DNA from: Saccoglossus kowalevskii
Lineage: Eukaryota > Hemichordata > Enteropneusta > Harrimaniidae
Reading direction: 5' to 3'
Length of the DNA stretch: 52,603 nucleotides
Assembly (NCBI RefSeq): GCF_000003605.2
Contig: NW_003143305.1
Coordinates: 108,421 to 161,023, forward strand
Shown: positions 42,400 to 52,239 of the stretch, one piece after another
How positions within the stretch are numbered: the stretch's first letter is position 1
Layout of the letters: every line of letters starts with the position of its first letter
Made by a program: the position numbers and the translations under genes
The notes under the pieces: model-generated
The model's input: only the letters and a program-made list of their open reading frames with translations
What the model was told of the DNA's origin: nothing
Database searches by the model: none

Positions 42400-43291
42400 T
42401 GTAACTAGTAGAGAAATACTTCAGGAAGGAAGATGACATTAACATTTGACAGATGTGGAAGATCAGGAAAAAGTCTTGGCAGTCACAGCTGAATAAAGGA
42501 AATCGGTAAATACAGTTTGCAACCATCTTTTCAAGCCCGTCAGCTACTGTGGCATGATGCTCATATCCCTTTAATTTCATGTTTCAATGTGAATTTTTAT
42601 TCCATGCATAGCTAAATGTAGCTGAACATTAAATACTTTTTTACTTCAAATTCAAACCATTATTACAATTTGCTATGCTTCACAGGTGTCATCAATGTGA
42701 AAAATCGTATGTGAACTTGGGGAGTGCAGTAGGATATCCATAGTGTTGTGCCTGAAGTTACAAAATCAAGAGCAGCTACATCCAGTGTTGTCCAAGATGA
42801 CATTTTGTCATTACCAGATTTCTTTAAGTTAACGTTGCTACATCGCAATTTGGTGACTGCCATATATGCTGGAGATGGAGAACGTTCTGTACGATCAAGC
42901 AAATACGAATTGGGAATTTATAACAACCCATAAGTTGAAGTATGTGATAGCTTGTATTCAATTACAGATTCTTATTCAGGGAAAGCTCAGTGCAAGTCAA
43001 GCTCATAGACTTGAATGGAATCACACTGCCAATGTTTGTGGTGGGGTTAATAACAATGAAGACATTGATGGATATATAGAACTTATCAGTAGGGAGGTAA
43101 AAAAGTTTTACAAAGGAAATCAATCAAAGCAATCATGCATGAACCAAGCCTCTCTTTACAAAATTAAAATGTCTATGATTAGAAGTACTGATCAGCATGT
43201 GGCTTGTTGTCGTGGAATCCACACACTTCCACAGAGAGACCTTCAATTTTCTAAAGTACTTGAAGAGTTGCACCAAAACAGGACTATTTAA
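42400..43291 (+). pseudogene. DUF6589-like C-terminal relic (copy B)
   Basis: The plus strand reads MWKIRKKSWQSQLNKGNR near 42450. After intervening degenerate sequence it continues PEVTKSRAATSSVVQDDILS, LPDFFKLTLLHRNLVTAIYA then GDGERSVRSSKYEL (42748-42910). One frameshift later comes THKLKYVIACIQLQILIQGK, LEWNHTANVCGGVNNNEDID, GYIELISREVKKFYKGNQSK, then DQHVACCRGIHTLPQRDLQF and the stop at 43291. 'LL.R.L..A..AGDGER', 'Y......Q..L.......L.WNR..N..GG.G.N...D...E..N...K' and the final 'HT.PQRD......L' are the C-terminal half of DUF6589 proteins. This copy corresponds to the region missing from copy A (36700-38320), on the opposite strand and clearly diverged from it, so it is a separate insertion. 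Confidence 0.6.
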
Positions 43292-44579
43292 TTTATTCCA
43301 TGTAGGAAAATTAAATGTAGAAAACTAGGAACAGATAAAATTATTTATACAAAATCATAAAAGTTTCCGAAGATAATACACAGACACAAAACTAAATTAT
43401 TTGATTGTTTTATATAAATATGTGGGGGCTAATTAGTCAGACTTTTGTATTGCCATCCATGTATATGTGAATTAGGAGTTTGAAATTGGCATGGGATGTA
43501 ACATATTTTACATCAGACTGCAAATACCAACAACAATCTCATGCCAACCAGACATTGTAAAACATGTCTTTGTAGTGAACTAATTTACCTAAATTAAGAT
43601 GTTGCTAAGTTAGTAAAAAATTCATGTCTGAATATGGTTTTTGGTTGGAGACCAAAATGTGTTGACATTTAGTTTAATTAAGATTTAGTGTTTGACAGTA
43701 ACGTATTTTCTATTTTAGAAACCCATACCCTTATGTAGTTTGACAAAAGTATGGATCAAATACAATATTATTTTGGGTTTAACTCTGCACTTTTATTGGA
43801 GATGTGCTTTTAATAGAGGAAATATGGTACCTCAAGAACTGAACTTGTTGGATGTGTAATTCATTGGACAAAAAAAATCATACTTTTCGTGATGTTGTGT
43901 ATCAACATATGTTAAGTACAGCAGTTGAATGAATAGTAATAGTTATGAGAAATCTAAAAGTATTATGGTGGCCATTTTGAAATTCAAGATGGCCACCGGT
44001 ATATGAAAGAACACATCTTAAAGGGGAAAGTTTCTAAACGGATTTATCTTGGAGTAAATATGTTTGAGATACCAATAGAAAACAAAAGACTGCCACTCCC
44101 ATACAAATAAACATCAAGTGCAAATATACCCTTTTAAAGAACAGATGTGCCAAGTTTGAGGGTTCGTCATTTCACGCAGTTATTACCCTTATCTGCTGTA
44201 CTCTCTAATAGAGGGCCTATGGCTGTACTAGTATTAGTTAATTGGGACAGTTGAAGGTTGTGGGGACCCTGTATGTACCATTCTGCTTTAATGAAAATAT
44301 TTTGTGTATAAACATGTACTATTTTATTTTATTGTTATTATTTTATTAAACTGCCTAAATATGTTGTATCTGGAGTTTCAGGCTACTCTGTACAAATGTT
44401 TATTGCATCTACATACAAAAAAAAATAAACTGGAATCACTCAGTAATTACTAATAACTTCTTATATTTTTATACATAAATGTACTCCTGCGAAACTTGTC
44501 AAATACACAGTGAATACGAGGCCCAGTTGACTGTTTCACAAATGTAAAATTACTGAAAATGTTATTACTACTTGTGGTT
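43292..44579. other. Non-coding, nothing recognised
   Basis: AT-rich sequence; no supported gene or repeat. Confidence 0.35.
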
Positions 44580-44800
44580 GAATAAACATTAGAGGACTCC
44601 CGTCTCAACTGATTCGTTAATTTCTGATGAATTGGAAATTTCAGCATCTGATTCTAGGCTACGACTACTATCTGACACTTCATCACTGTCACTCTGTGTC
44701 CGCAGATTAATATATGAAGTGTTTTTTAAAGTAGTTAGCATCTGATTCACAGAGACAAAGGCAAAGATCACATGTGTGATTTGGTTTGTTACTTTTAATG
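44580..44800 (-). CDS. Acidic Ser-rich frame, unidentified
   Basis: Minus-strand frame containing LTTLKNTSYINLRTQSDSDE then VSDSSRSLESDAEISNSSEI ending ESVETGVL-stop. A second frame upstream reads CDLCLCLCESDANYFKKHF, with a C-x2-C and a distant His. Ser/Asp/Glu-rich ends like this are common in host nuclear proteins and in N-termini of DUF6589 or HECT-like genes. No splice borders could be fixed. Confidence 0.25.
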
Positions 44801-44869
44801 AGACTACTTTCTTGTTTTTTTTGTAAATTTCGACAAGTATCTCTCAACATTCGCCCATTATAAAGCAAT

Positions 44870-45255
44870 ATTAATAATAATAATAATAATAATAATAACT
44901 CCATTTAATTAAGCGCAACAATTCCAACATATGAAGATCAAAGGCGCTGATACAATAAACAATCAGTCAAATATTAAAAGCACATTTAAATAAGTGCGTT
45001 CTCAGTCTGGATTTAAAAATGTCTACTGAAGGACTAGAACGAACAGACAGAGGTAATTCATTAAAAAGTTTAGGACCTAAATTTTCAAAAGCACGGTCTT
45101 TGTATAACACCTTGGACTTTTTACTACACATCTGACGAGTTTTAATAAGAAACTTCGATTCAGATCTTAAACTACGACTCGGTACATAAAATTCGATTAA
45201 TTCACATAGATAATTTGGGGCAAAACCATACAAAGATTTATACACTAGTAAAATA
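44870..45255 (-). mobile_element. 5'-truncated LINE 3' end (RT C-terminus plus TTA tail)
   Basis: The minus strand encodes the last 92 residues of a non-LTR reverse transcriptase: YKSLYGFAPNYLCELIEFYV, RQMCSKKSKVLYKDRAFENL, GPKLFNELPLSVRSSPSVDI then FKSRLRTHLFKCAF-stop. 'Y..L.G.AP.YL.ELI', 'FS..GP.LWN.LP..IR...S...FK..LKT.LF' is the usual C-terminal block of Jockey/CR1/L2-type LINEs in cnidarians and other invertebrates. About 60 bp of 3' UTR ('gcgcttaattaaatggag') ends in a (TTA)n tail at 44872-44899. The 5' truncation at about 45250 is typical of target-primed insertion. No clear target duplication was seen. Confidence 0.8.
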
Positions 45256-45856
45256 TTGCATGCAATGGTTCTTTACTTCTCCCTACGTGTCCTGTTTCCT
45301 GAATGTAACTTTCAATGTCAAATAATAGCCCAACATGCTGTGTTGATTTTACATCAATCCCCATCCCACGTGCAGTGGTGCAGAAGATAATTCTAAACAA
45401 AGAATGTGACTACGATGTAATTTCATCAAGATGTGATGCTCTTCTACTGCATCTGGGAATTCCTCCTAAAAATAAGGATACGATTCCACTGTAAGGGCAA
45501 TAAACAACTGTTCGAAGAAATGAACTTCGCCAACAAACCATAATAAAAAAACAGAAAGATTTCAAATGTGGACTAATGAAAAATACCAAACATTTACAGA
45601 AAAATCATGCTGGCAGCCATGTTGTATCTTGCAGAAGAGTAGTATGTGCGCGAGTATTTGTAAGAAGCTCCGTGATTTGTTGGGTAAAATCGTCACTAGT
45701 GGGTCTCGTTGAAGTCCCGTTACATAGGCAGAGGCTCAGATGTATGTAGGGCGGAATAAAAAAAAATCACAAAATAAAAAGGCTTTAATAACAAAATTAA
45801 AGTAGTAAAAAATAAAATACGTTTATAACCAAAATAATTAAAGCCTGTACAATACA
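45256..45856. other. Non-coding, nothing recognised
   Basis: Contains no exon that could be supported. Confidence 0.3.
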
Positions 45857-46860
45857 TCAGATTTTAATGAGATTGGACTTTCTCCTAATCTGACAAATTA
45901 CATGCATCTCCATGTTGGCTCCACAAGATTCACTGAAATTTGTAATTCTGATACGTTCTATCTCGCCACGTATTTGACAGTGACGTAAGTGAGGTTCCAT
46001 GACGTTTTCTTTAAAATTTTCGTAACTATCTTGTGCAGCTTTTTTCAAATATTTTTTCATTCTTACAACATCTCCCACTAATGTTCGTTTCGTTCTAACA
46101 TTGAGCTCAGTGCATGAGATCTATTTCTTTAGCCCATGTACTGCATCTCACAAAACTTGAGAAACCTTGTATATGCGATTTCCATACCAGAACATTCACT
46201 CTTTATAGCATCAGTTATACAGATTGTGGCACACTTTTTCAAGGTCAACGCTTGAGATAGTTGTGCAGCTTTATTTACAACTCACATTTTGTAGGATGAA
46301 TAAAATCCTTTAAACAAGAGTCTTTTTAACTGTGCCTCCTCAACTGTAAAGGTAGTCTTGCTAGTTCCCTTGTCTTTTGTTTGACATACTGATGTCGAGT
46401 AGAAGCAGTACCAACTTTGATGTATTCTCTGGAGCCACATTTTACAATCAGATCATGATTTCTTCCTGTAATTGACACATCGTCCTGAATCATTTTGCAT
46501 AAAATTCTTCCTACGAGGTAACAACATTCTGGCAACTTGCTGTATACGATTATGAAATGCCTGCTGTGGTGTTTTGTGCCACATTCTGATTGTAACATGA
46601 TTTGTGATGTTCTGATAAATTAACCCAAACAGGCTGGAGAGAGAGCATATTCAGTTGCTGCTTTATGATATGATTAAAAGAACCCTTATAGCCTTTGCCA
46701 CAGCAATTTTCTGTCAGCACTCCTGGATTTAAAACTCAAAACAGCATCAGGTCCTTCACTATGCTTGCTTCCAAAATGCCTGGGTAACTTTGCAACTGGC
46801 TTCATAAAATACTGGTATTTGTCCCATTTTCTTTTATTCGTATGTTATTTAATATACGAA
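45857..46860 (-). pseudogene. Tyrosine-recombinase-like multicopy protein relic
   Basis: In minus-strand order: KPVAKLPRHFGSKHSEGPDA then VLSFKSRSADRKLLW (about 46810-46680), the tail of a Cys/His finger; DLIVKCGSREYIKVGTASTR then HQYVKQKTRELARLPLQLRR (46490-46330); ATICITDAIKSECSGMEIAY then TRFLKFCEMQYMG, a stop, RSHALSSMLERN (about 46210-46090); and TLVGDVVRMKKYLKKAAQDS, YENFKENVMEPHLRH then CQIRGEIERIRITNFSES (46095-45930). The layout 'RHF...H', 'YI..KMRELARLL', 'S..AL..L.....N....LPLT.D......YL' and 'RGEIERI...F' matches a multicopy, unnamed family of corals and fish whose last block resembles box I (with its Arg) of tyrosine recombinases. The recombinase interpretation is an inference; the C-terminal H-x-x-R and Tyr blocks are not present. 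Confidence 0.5.
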
Positions 46861-47237
46861 CCAACACAGATGAAGGATCAGAAACAGCTGCATTTGAGTT
46901 TTTGAGTGGTTGATGTGTATCAAGTTTCAAAACAGTACGTACATTACTTGAAGATTTGTTTTCTTCAATGTCTATTCCAATGGTTGGTGACTGTAATGTT
47001 CAACTCCTCTGACTTGTAGATGTAAATGCTCGATGACCATCATCAACATAACTTTTAGATATTTCATTTCATTAAAGCTTGCACATCAACGCCTGTTTGA
47101 AGTGTTTGTAAGGTGAATGTTTCTTTGCATTCTTTCTAACTTCACCACTTTCACAGCTTTACGGTAATACCTTCATCCGATGGACAATATGAGGAAACAT
47201 AATCCGGATCTGCCACATCGTCATCTTCCATGTTCTC
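46861..47237 (-). pseudogene. Acidic N-terminal part of the 45.9-46.9 kb relic
   Basis: Minus strand, in different frames: EDDDVADPDYVSSYCPSDEG (about 47230-47170) and DIEENKSSSNVRTVLKLDTH then QPLKNSNAAVSDPSS (about 46980-46880). Acidic and Ser-rich openings of this kind usually precede the Cys/His finger in that family. Several stops lie between the pieces. Confidence 0.35.
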
Positions 47238-47429
47238 TTACAGATTTCCATTTTGTCTACTGTGTGCGAAGGACTCTACAGCTAAAGATGACATCTTGAT
47301 ACTTGCTCCCTCTGGAGTATCAAGATCGCATTTCTCTCACCATAAATTTGCTGTCGCTCTTCGGACACAATCACCTATTGTGATATTCTGCAATCTACTG
47401 CTGTTACGAGCTTGAATTTCTGGCGATAC
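47238..47429 (-). pseudogene. Exon-like frame with one internal stop
   Basis: The acceptor 'ttttattctcttaag' opens VSPEIQARNSSRLQNITIGD then CVRRATANLW, a TGA, EKCDLDTPEGASIKMSSLAV and ESFAHSRQNGNL-stop. It may be an upstream exon of the relic at 45857-47237. No domain is recognised. Confidence 0.35.
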
Positions 47430-47589
47430 CTTAAGAGAATAAAACATACATACTATTCAGCATAAGAAAGTCATATTAACCAATGGAATAACATTTAAAT
47501 GCGAAAATATACTTAGTTGTGACAGTAGATCTTATGCACATGCATTCCCAGCACACACTATCTATAATTTTATATGGAAGTTTATTCCA

Positions 47590-47900
47590 ACGACTGCCAC
47601 TAGCAGGCACATTAGGCCCATCCACATGGAAAGACACTTCTTAAGGCGTTGGCCCTACCTGTACATGCCCTGGCCAAAATGGAACTCATCGTCATCAGGG
47701 TGATCTCGTAGTCAGCAACAATTCGCTGGGGATGCAGGTTGTGGCTAATGAGTTGTAGTACCTTAGCCTTATTATGTTGGAATAAACTTCCATATGCCCT
47801 GAAGTTGTTGTTCTTGTTGGTAGCAAAGACAATGTTCCCCATTTCGGAACATAACCATATTTTTAGACAGCTATTTAGAGAAAACGTTGCCAATTTCTGA
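47590..47900 (-). pseudogene. MULE-like transposase domain relic
   Basis: Minus strand: after an acceptor-like tttttcag, SLLPTRTTTSG is readable in one frame and AYGSLFQHNKAKVLQLISHN then LHPQRIVADYEITLMT in another. One more shift gives EFHFGQGMYR then GQRLKKCLSM. 'FALLP.RT...Y..LF..+', 'P..I..DYE' (a catalytic acidic station) and 'GC.FHFGQ..WR..Q.LGL' are the ordered blocks of the MULE transposase domain. Two frameshifts in 250 bp show it is dead. No terminal inverted repeats were identified. Confidence 0.6.
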
Positions 47901-48768
47901 AAAATACAACAAAATGTCTACATGGAGTCGGTGCTACAACTGAAAATAATCATCGTTGGACTTCCTTGTATTGCTTGGAATAGTAGATGTAGCGTTGGTT
48001 TTGTTGCATATTCTAATGGTTTGCGTGACAAGGGCATACTCTATCAATATTATTATTATATTTACTCAATAACTTTGGCATAATTTGCAGTATACAGTTG
48101 TTGCAAGACCATGTAAATTATCAGTCAAAGCAGAGAAAGGCTATCTTTCAACTTTATTTTGGTGCTTTCTGGCGAGTGTCATTTGACAAGCTCAAATTCC
48201 ATATGAATTTTGCCAAAACTATCCATAGTGGGGTAGGAGGACATATTTAAAAAGAATATTAAACCTATTAACATCACAAGTGAGTGTTATGTTTGAGTAT
48301 ATTTTATGTATTTATTATTTGTGTAATTTGTAGTTAGTTTTTTTTGAAAAGTCATATTGTTCTCGGTCGCTTTGTTTTTTTTGGTAAATTTATCCCTATT
48401 TTGCATATTTATTTGTACCGAGCTAGGGAGTCTGCTTTGGCTATAAAAGCCTTTTGTTTTACGTTGACGGCAAAAGACTGCAAATAGACGGTAAACTGAT
48501 AGCACTATACTTTTTACAAGTATCACTGACTGGTTTACTAGTAGACTTTCAGTGGTAATTGTTTATATTTTAACACATGAAACAATAGTGAATAAATGAT
48601 AGAACAAAGACACTAGAAAATATAACAGCTGACCTAAAAATGCACGTGATATGGTCTAATGGATTTTCAAATATGGTAAAGATATACGTGAGGTGATTAT
48701 AAAAAAAGAAAAATTTACTTTAACTAAGTTTATGTGGAGTATTTATAATACTGGTAGTTGACACACCA
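47901..48768. other. Non-coding, nothing recognised
   Basis: AT-rich 3' flank of the host-like gene ending at 48769. RC of 'tttatt' sequences offer several AATAAA-type signals, none singled out. Confidence 0.3.
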
Positions 48769-48857
48769 CTACAGTCTTGCGATTTTTTTTTCAACTTCTT
48801 GGAAGGCATCCTGATTTTCCTTCAGACCTTGAAGAAATGTATTTGTAGCGACTTGCC
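48769..48857 (-). CDS. Terminal exon of a host-like gene, coiled-coil C-terminus
   Basis: The acceptor 'attttttcccattag' opens QVATNTFLQGLKENQDAFQE then VEKKIARL-stop. It begins with the two bases (GG) that complete the G left by the exon at 49893-50002, giving VQ-G-QVATN. A heptad-like pattern suggests a short coiled coil at the very C-terminus. No stop or frameshift is present across the two exons. The protein is not recognised. Confidence 0.6.
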
Positions 48858-49892
48858 CTAATGGGAAAAAATATTTATGACTGTTTTATAATTGCATGGA
48901 CGCTTTCTCGAGAATGAGATACCTTTGATATATTAAAATAATCAAATTATATGCAAAAAATGGAATTTCATGTACTGAGACTGTACAATAATAGGACATC
49001 GTTAAGCTCAGTAAAATATAGATATTAATCAATTGTGTTCATTTGGTCAAAAATTAACCGTGGTGGAATCAAATTTGTGATTGGTGCTGAAAGTATTATT
49101 AAAAGAATATTTTCAAAAGATTTTCTGTGTCCCTCTGTGCTGGGGAAAACATCTCCATTGGGTGATAATTACACACCAAAAAAATCATGTTTAATAAGAG
49201 TGTTTGAAAGTTTAATATATTATTATTATTATTATTTAATTCCATTTCTTTAACGAAATATACCCCACTAACCTGAGGGAACAGGTTGCAATGCATATAT
49301 AAAAAAACACGAAAAATAACGAAAGTTACAGGCGTGACTTTAATCGCCACAATAAAATAAAAACTTATCTATATAGGTTATTAACAATGCAAACACTTTC
49401 TATTTCTTTCAACACTGCATTCTTATACAGTGCAGTACAGCTAGTTTGGCTAATTTAGGCTTGTGCATATTATAAATGTAATACGTTATAACAAAATAAT
49501 TTGTGACTCGAGCAATCTTTTTTTAAATTTACCAGCTTTGACATAACATGACGTCACCAGATTTTAAACGTTAACTATTAGAATACTAAGCTATGCCCTG
49601 CCCTAGAAAAGGTGTGAAAGTCGTTGAGAGCATTACCGTGTATATAAACAAATACGAGGAAATGAAACACATGATTGTAGCAGACAATGACAAGTGTGTC
49701 GGGTACAATATACGTAGACAATTGCCACATTCAGCAGTAGTATCTGGTTAGGGCCAACAATTTTGAACAACAAATACTTTACAATAATAAGAAGAAAACT
49801 GTCAGGGTCTCTGAAAAATATAGGTCATTTAACAGACCATTCAACACATGAGCCGGTGTAAAATATAAGAAAGTAACAACATAAAACAATAC
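48858..49892. other. Intron between the last two exons of the host-like gene
   Basis: 1035-bp intron with GT...AG borders (donor CAAG|GTATTG, acceptor cccattag on the minus strand). Contains a short (ATT)n run at about 49221-49236 and no other feature. Confidence 0.5.
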
Positions 49893-50002
49893 CTTGAACA
49901 TTGCGCACAGCTGGTGATCCATCACTGCTACTAGTACGTCCATGACTTCGTTGGTTTAAAAACCTCATATCTGAGCTTGGAGTACCATTTAAAGATGATG
50001 TT
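49893..50002 (-). CDS. Penultimate exon of the host-like gene, Ser-rich
   Basis: Acceptor 'cagttcattttgctctag', donor CAAG|GTATTG, 110 bp. The only open frame reads TSSLNGTPSSDMRFLNQRSH then GRTSSSDGSPAVRNVQ, with partial codons at both ends, and joins the terminal exon in phase. Low-complexity Ser/Gly composition suggests a disordered linker. The phase requires an upstream exon ending with two bases; none of the exons at 50960-51693 fits directly. Confidence 0.6.
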
Positions 50003-50486
50003 CTAGAGCAAAATGAACTGTTGGCAAGTTATAAGAGAAAATGGTTGAGCATTAGAATCCCGTTGAAATCCCTCATGCAAGCTGTCGGGTTGACTAAAAC
50101 GTCATCTAAAATATCTTGTGTCTCATAGTGAATTCTAAGTTCCTTATGAAATCAATAGTTGAATGACGATAGTTACAATGACACAAACGATGAGGTATAA
50201 ACGGTGGACGTTTCGGCCAAGAGTTTCGACCACGGTGGTCGTTTCGGCTAAATTAGACTTCAGTGGTAAGATGATCTTAGAAGCGTACTATATAATAATT
50301 ATTTTATTAAATATTTCTAGTAGCATATTTGAACAGTTTTAGTAAATAGTAAAATGAGAGCAGTTGACTGTGGCAGAATAGGTGGATGTGACTAAAACAC
50401 AAGAAAGATCTCAAATTTAATTGAATATGATTTATTTTTAAAAACAAATTTAATAAAAGTACACTTGAAAGGTGTAAATGGAATCT

Positions 50487-50585
50487 GTTTTACAAATCCA
50501 CGTTGCCTCCTTGGCTGAAAATCCCTTCCATTTCACTAAATACTGTATTTCGACATTTGTCTTATTTTTCTTTAATAGCTTTGGC
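50487..50585 (-). pseudogene. Degraded chromodomain exon (copy 2)
   Basis: The minus strand reads EIQYLVKWKGFSAKEATWIC without the early stop seen in copy 1, so it preserves the YLVKWKGF...TW half of the domain. The first half (VYEIEEIL) and its acceptor are deleted, so the exon can no longer be spliced or give a complete domain. TGGATTT|GTAAAA could be the ancestral donor after TW. Confidence 0.6.
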
Positions 50586-50959
50586 TATATAAAAACAGCA
50601 TGGATTAAATAACTCAATAAAACGACAAAACTGCAATATTATCATTATCACACTTTCTTCTAATGCTGAATATAACAAGTCATTCTTAGAAACATGGTCC
50701 CCTTTTGTATTTGACTGAATTGATATTTTGGTCTTGAAAATGAGTACCCTATGCCAATTCTAGAGACTACAGGTTTCACACCACAATTAGTAACCCTTTA
50801 TGTGTGATATCAATGCCTTAGGTTTTTTTTTTTTTTTTTAAATGAGCACCAATTAGTCAATAATCAATGAAATTACAACCTGGCATGTATGAGAAAAAAC
50901 AAGTGGAAGGATGAACCCAAAGCCGTACACGTCTAATATGGAATAATAAGGAACTATAC

Positions 50960-50998
50960 CTTCATCTTCATTCTTTCTGTTTTTCCTAGGTTTCATAC
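50960..50998 (-). CDS. 39-bp Lys-rich micro-exon (copy 2)
   Basis: Same length, position and phase as 5955-5993; encodes MKPRKNRKNEDE. Donor GAAG|GTATAG, acceptor cactttttaag. Confidence 0.5.
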
Positions 50999-51162
50999 CT
51001 TAAAAAGTGAAATGAAAAATTTAAAGATATATTACTAGACTGATACATCTTATCATTTACTACGTGAATTTACTGTTTACAATAATAAAAAATCCTTCAC
51101 ATATAGAATACTATTAAGTATGTAAACATGATAAAATCTGTTAAAAAAAATTGAATGCTTAC

Positions 51163-51197
51163 AAGAAACTTTTCTTTCTTTTCACTCGTTTTAGGTG
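51163..51197 (-). CDS. 35-bp Lys-rich micro-exon
   Basis: Acceptor 'ttctttttattctag', donor TTCTT|GTAAGC. It reads PKTSEKKEKFL after a split codon that fits the exon at 51637-51693 (GCA|G + CA). Its 3' phase (0) does not fit the next micro-exon at 50960, which would join 51637-51693 directly in phase. One of the two may be alternatively used or dead. No counterpart is present next to copy 1. Confidence 0.35.
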
Positions 51198-51636
51198 CTA
51201 GAATAAAAAGAAATGATAGTGACGGTTTGATATTAAACTATGACAATTATGATTTTGAAAAAGTGTATCTCACATGATGCAACATAAATGTCCCAGAAAA
51301 GATGTGGATTTATTAGGCACAAGTTGGTGGCCAGTTCAGTAAGAAAAACTATACATTAAACTGAGACAATTCCTTCATCTTAAACATCAAATAGTTAGTT
51401 TGAGATTGGAAACATAGAAAGCGGGAATGTGCTAAGATATTCTGTTATTTCAGAAAACAATTAATTATGACTATTAAAAGGTCATTATTGTCAATAAGAA
51501 ATCCAGTTTCACAATGCAAAAATGCTTTTTTTATCACTGAACCTTGATTTGAATCATAAACTTTATGGAAGCATGATATATCTATATATTTACAAGTCCC
51601 CGTTTATGAACTAACCAAAAAAAGACTATTAACTAC

Positions 51637-51693
51637 CTGCTGTCAATCCATCATCATTAGATTCAGTTGATTCTTCTGCTGTGAAACTGGCGG
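51637..51693 (-). CDS. 57-bp acidic exon upstream of the chromodomain copy 2
   Basis: Acceptor 'ttatatctgcag', donor AGCAG|GTAGTT. It reads ASFTAEESTESNDDGLTA with partial codons on both sides. It joins in phase either to 51163-51197 or to 50960-50998. It represents the acidic region that usually precedes the basic linker. Confidence 0.5.
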
Positions 51694-52239
51694 CTGCAGA
51701 TATAATTTACGATAGTGGACGTCCACGACAAACGTTTATTTCATATATCAGGGTTCTCCCCATTTTGATTTGAGTGTCGATTGCTAATTAATATTCAGGA
51801 GCTAATTATTATTCATTTTGACATCTACTAGCTACGATTAACTACTTCAGTTAATTGAACTTTTATTTTCAATATTTCAATGTATAATTTAATTACTTAG
51901 ATAAAGTGCAACACTGAAAAACTATATACACTATATTTTCGCAATCACGCTAAAATGCATATTTTGAGACGTTTACCTCTGACCTTTTTTCAAAGCATGT
52001 CACCCGTTCGTAACGTCCAAATCTGTTTTCTTTTCTCAATCACATTAATGGTTAGAATCACATTAATGGTTAGAAATAAGTATTCATTGTATCATTGCTT
52101 ACTACACTCGAGTGCAAGTGTAGATTAAACAGACGACAGCTTGAAGCATCTCTGCCGGTGAAGTGAGCAAGTTACTGTTCAACTCGACAAATCCTACACA
52201 TAATTAAACTGTAATGGTAAACCTTTCTTCTGTTTATTA
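51694..52239. other. Intron or intergenic DNA
   Basis: No exon was found. A perfect 20-bp tandem duplication (aatcacattaatggttagaa) lies at about 52037-52076. Confidence 0.35.

Larger units (their letters stand above)
50362..51165 (-). repeat. Copy 2 of the duplicated chromodomain-gene 3' end
   Basis: Aligns with 5313-6160 in the same orientation. Compared with copy 1 it has lost part of the chromodomain exon start and about 80 bp between the chromodomain exon and the 39-bp micro-exon. Confidence 0.85.

Noticed and set aside
5313-51165. The two 0.85 kb direct copies as long terminal repeats of a giant 45 kb element
   Set aside because: The copies contain spliced exons with a chromodomain, do not end in TG...CA, and are flanked by unrelated genes. 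A dispersed or segmental duplication is simpler.
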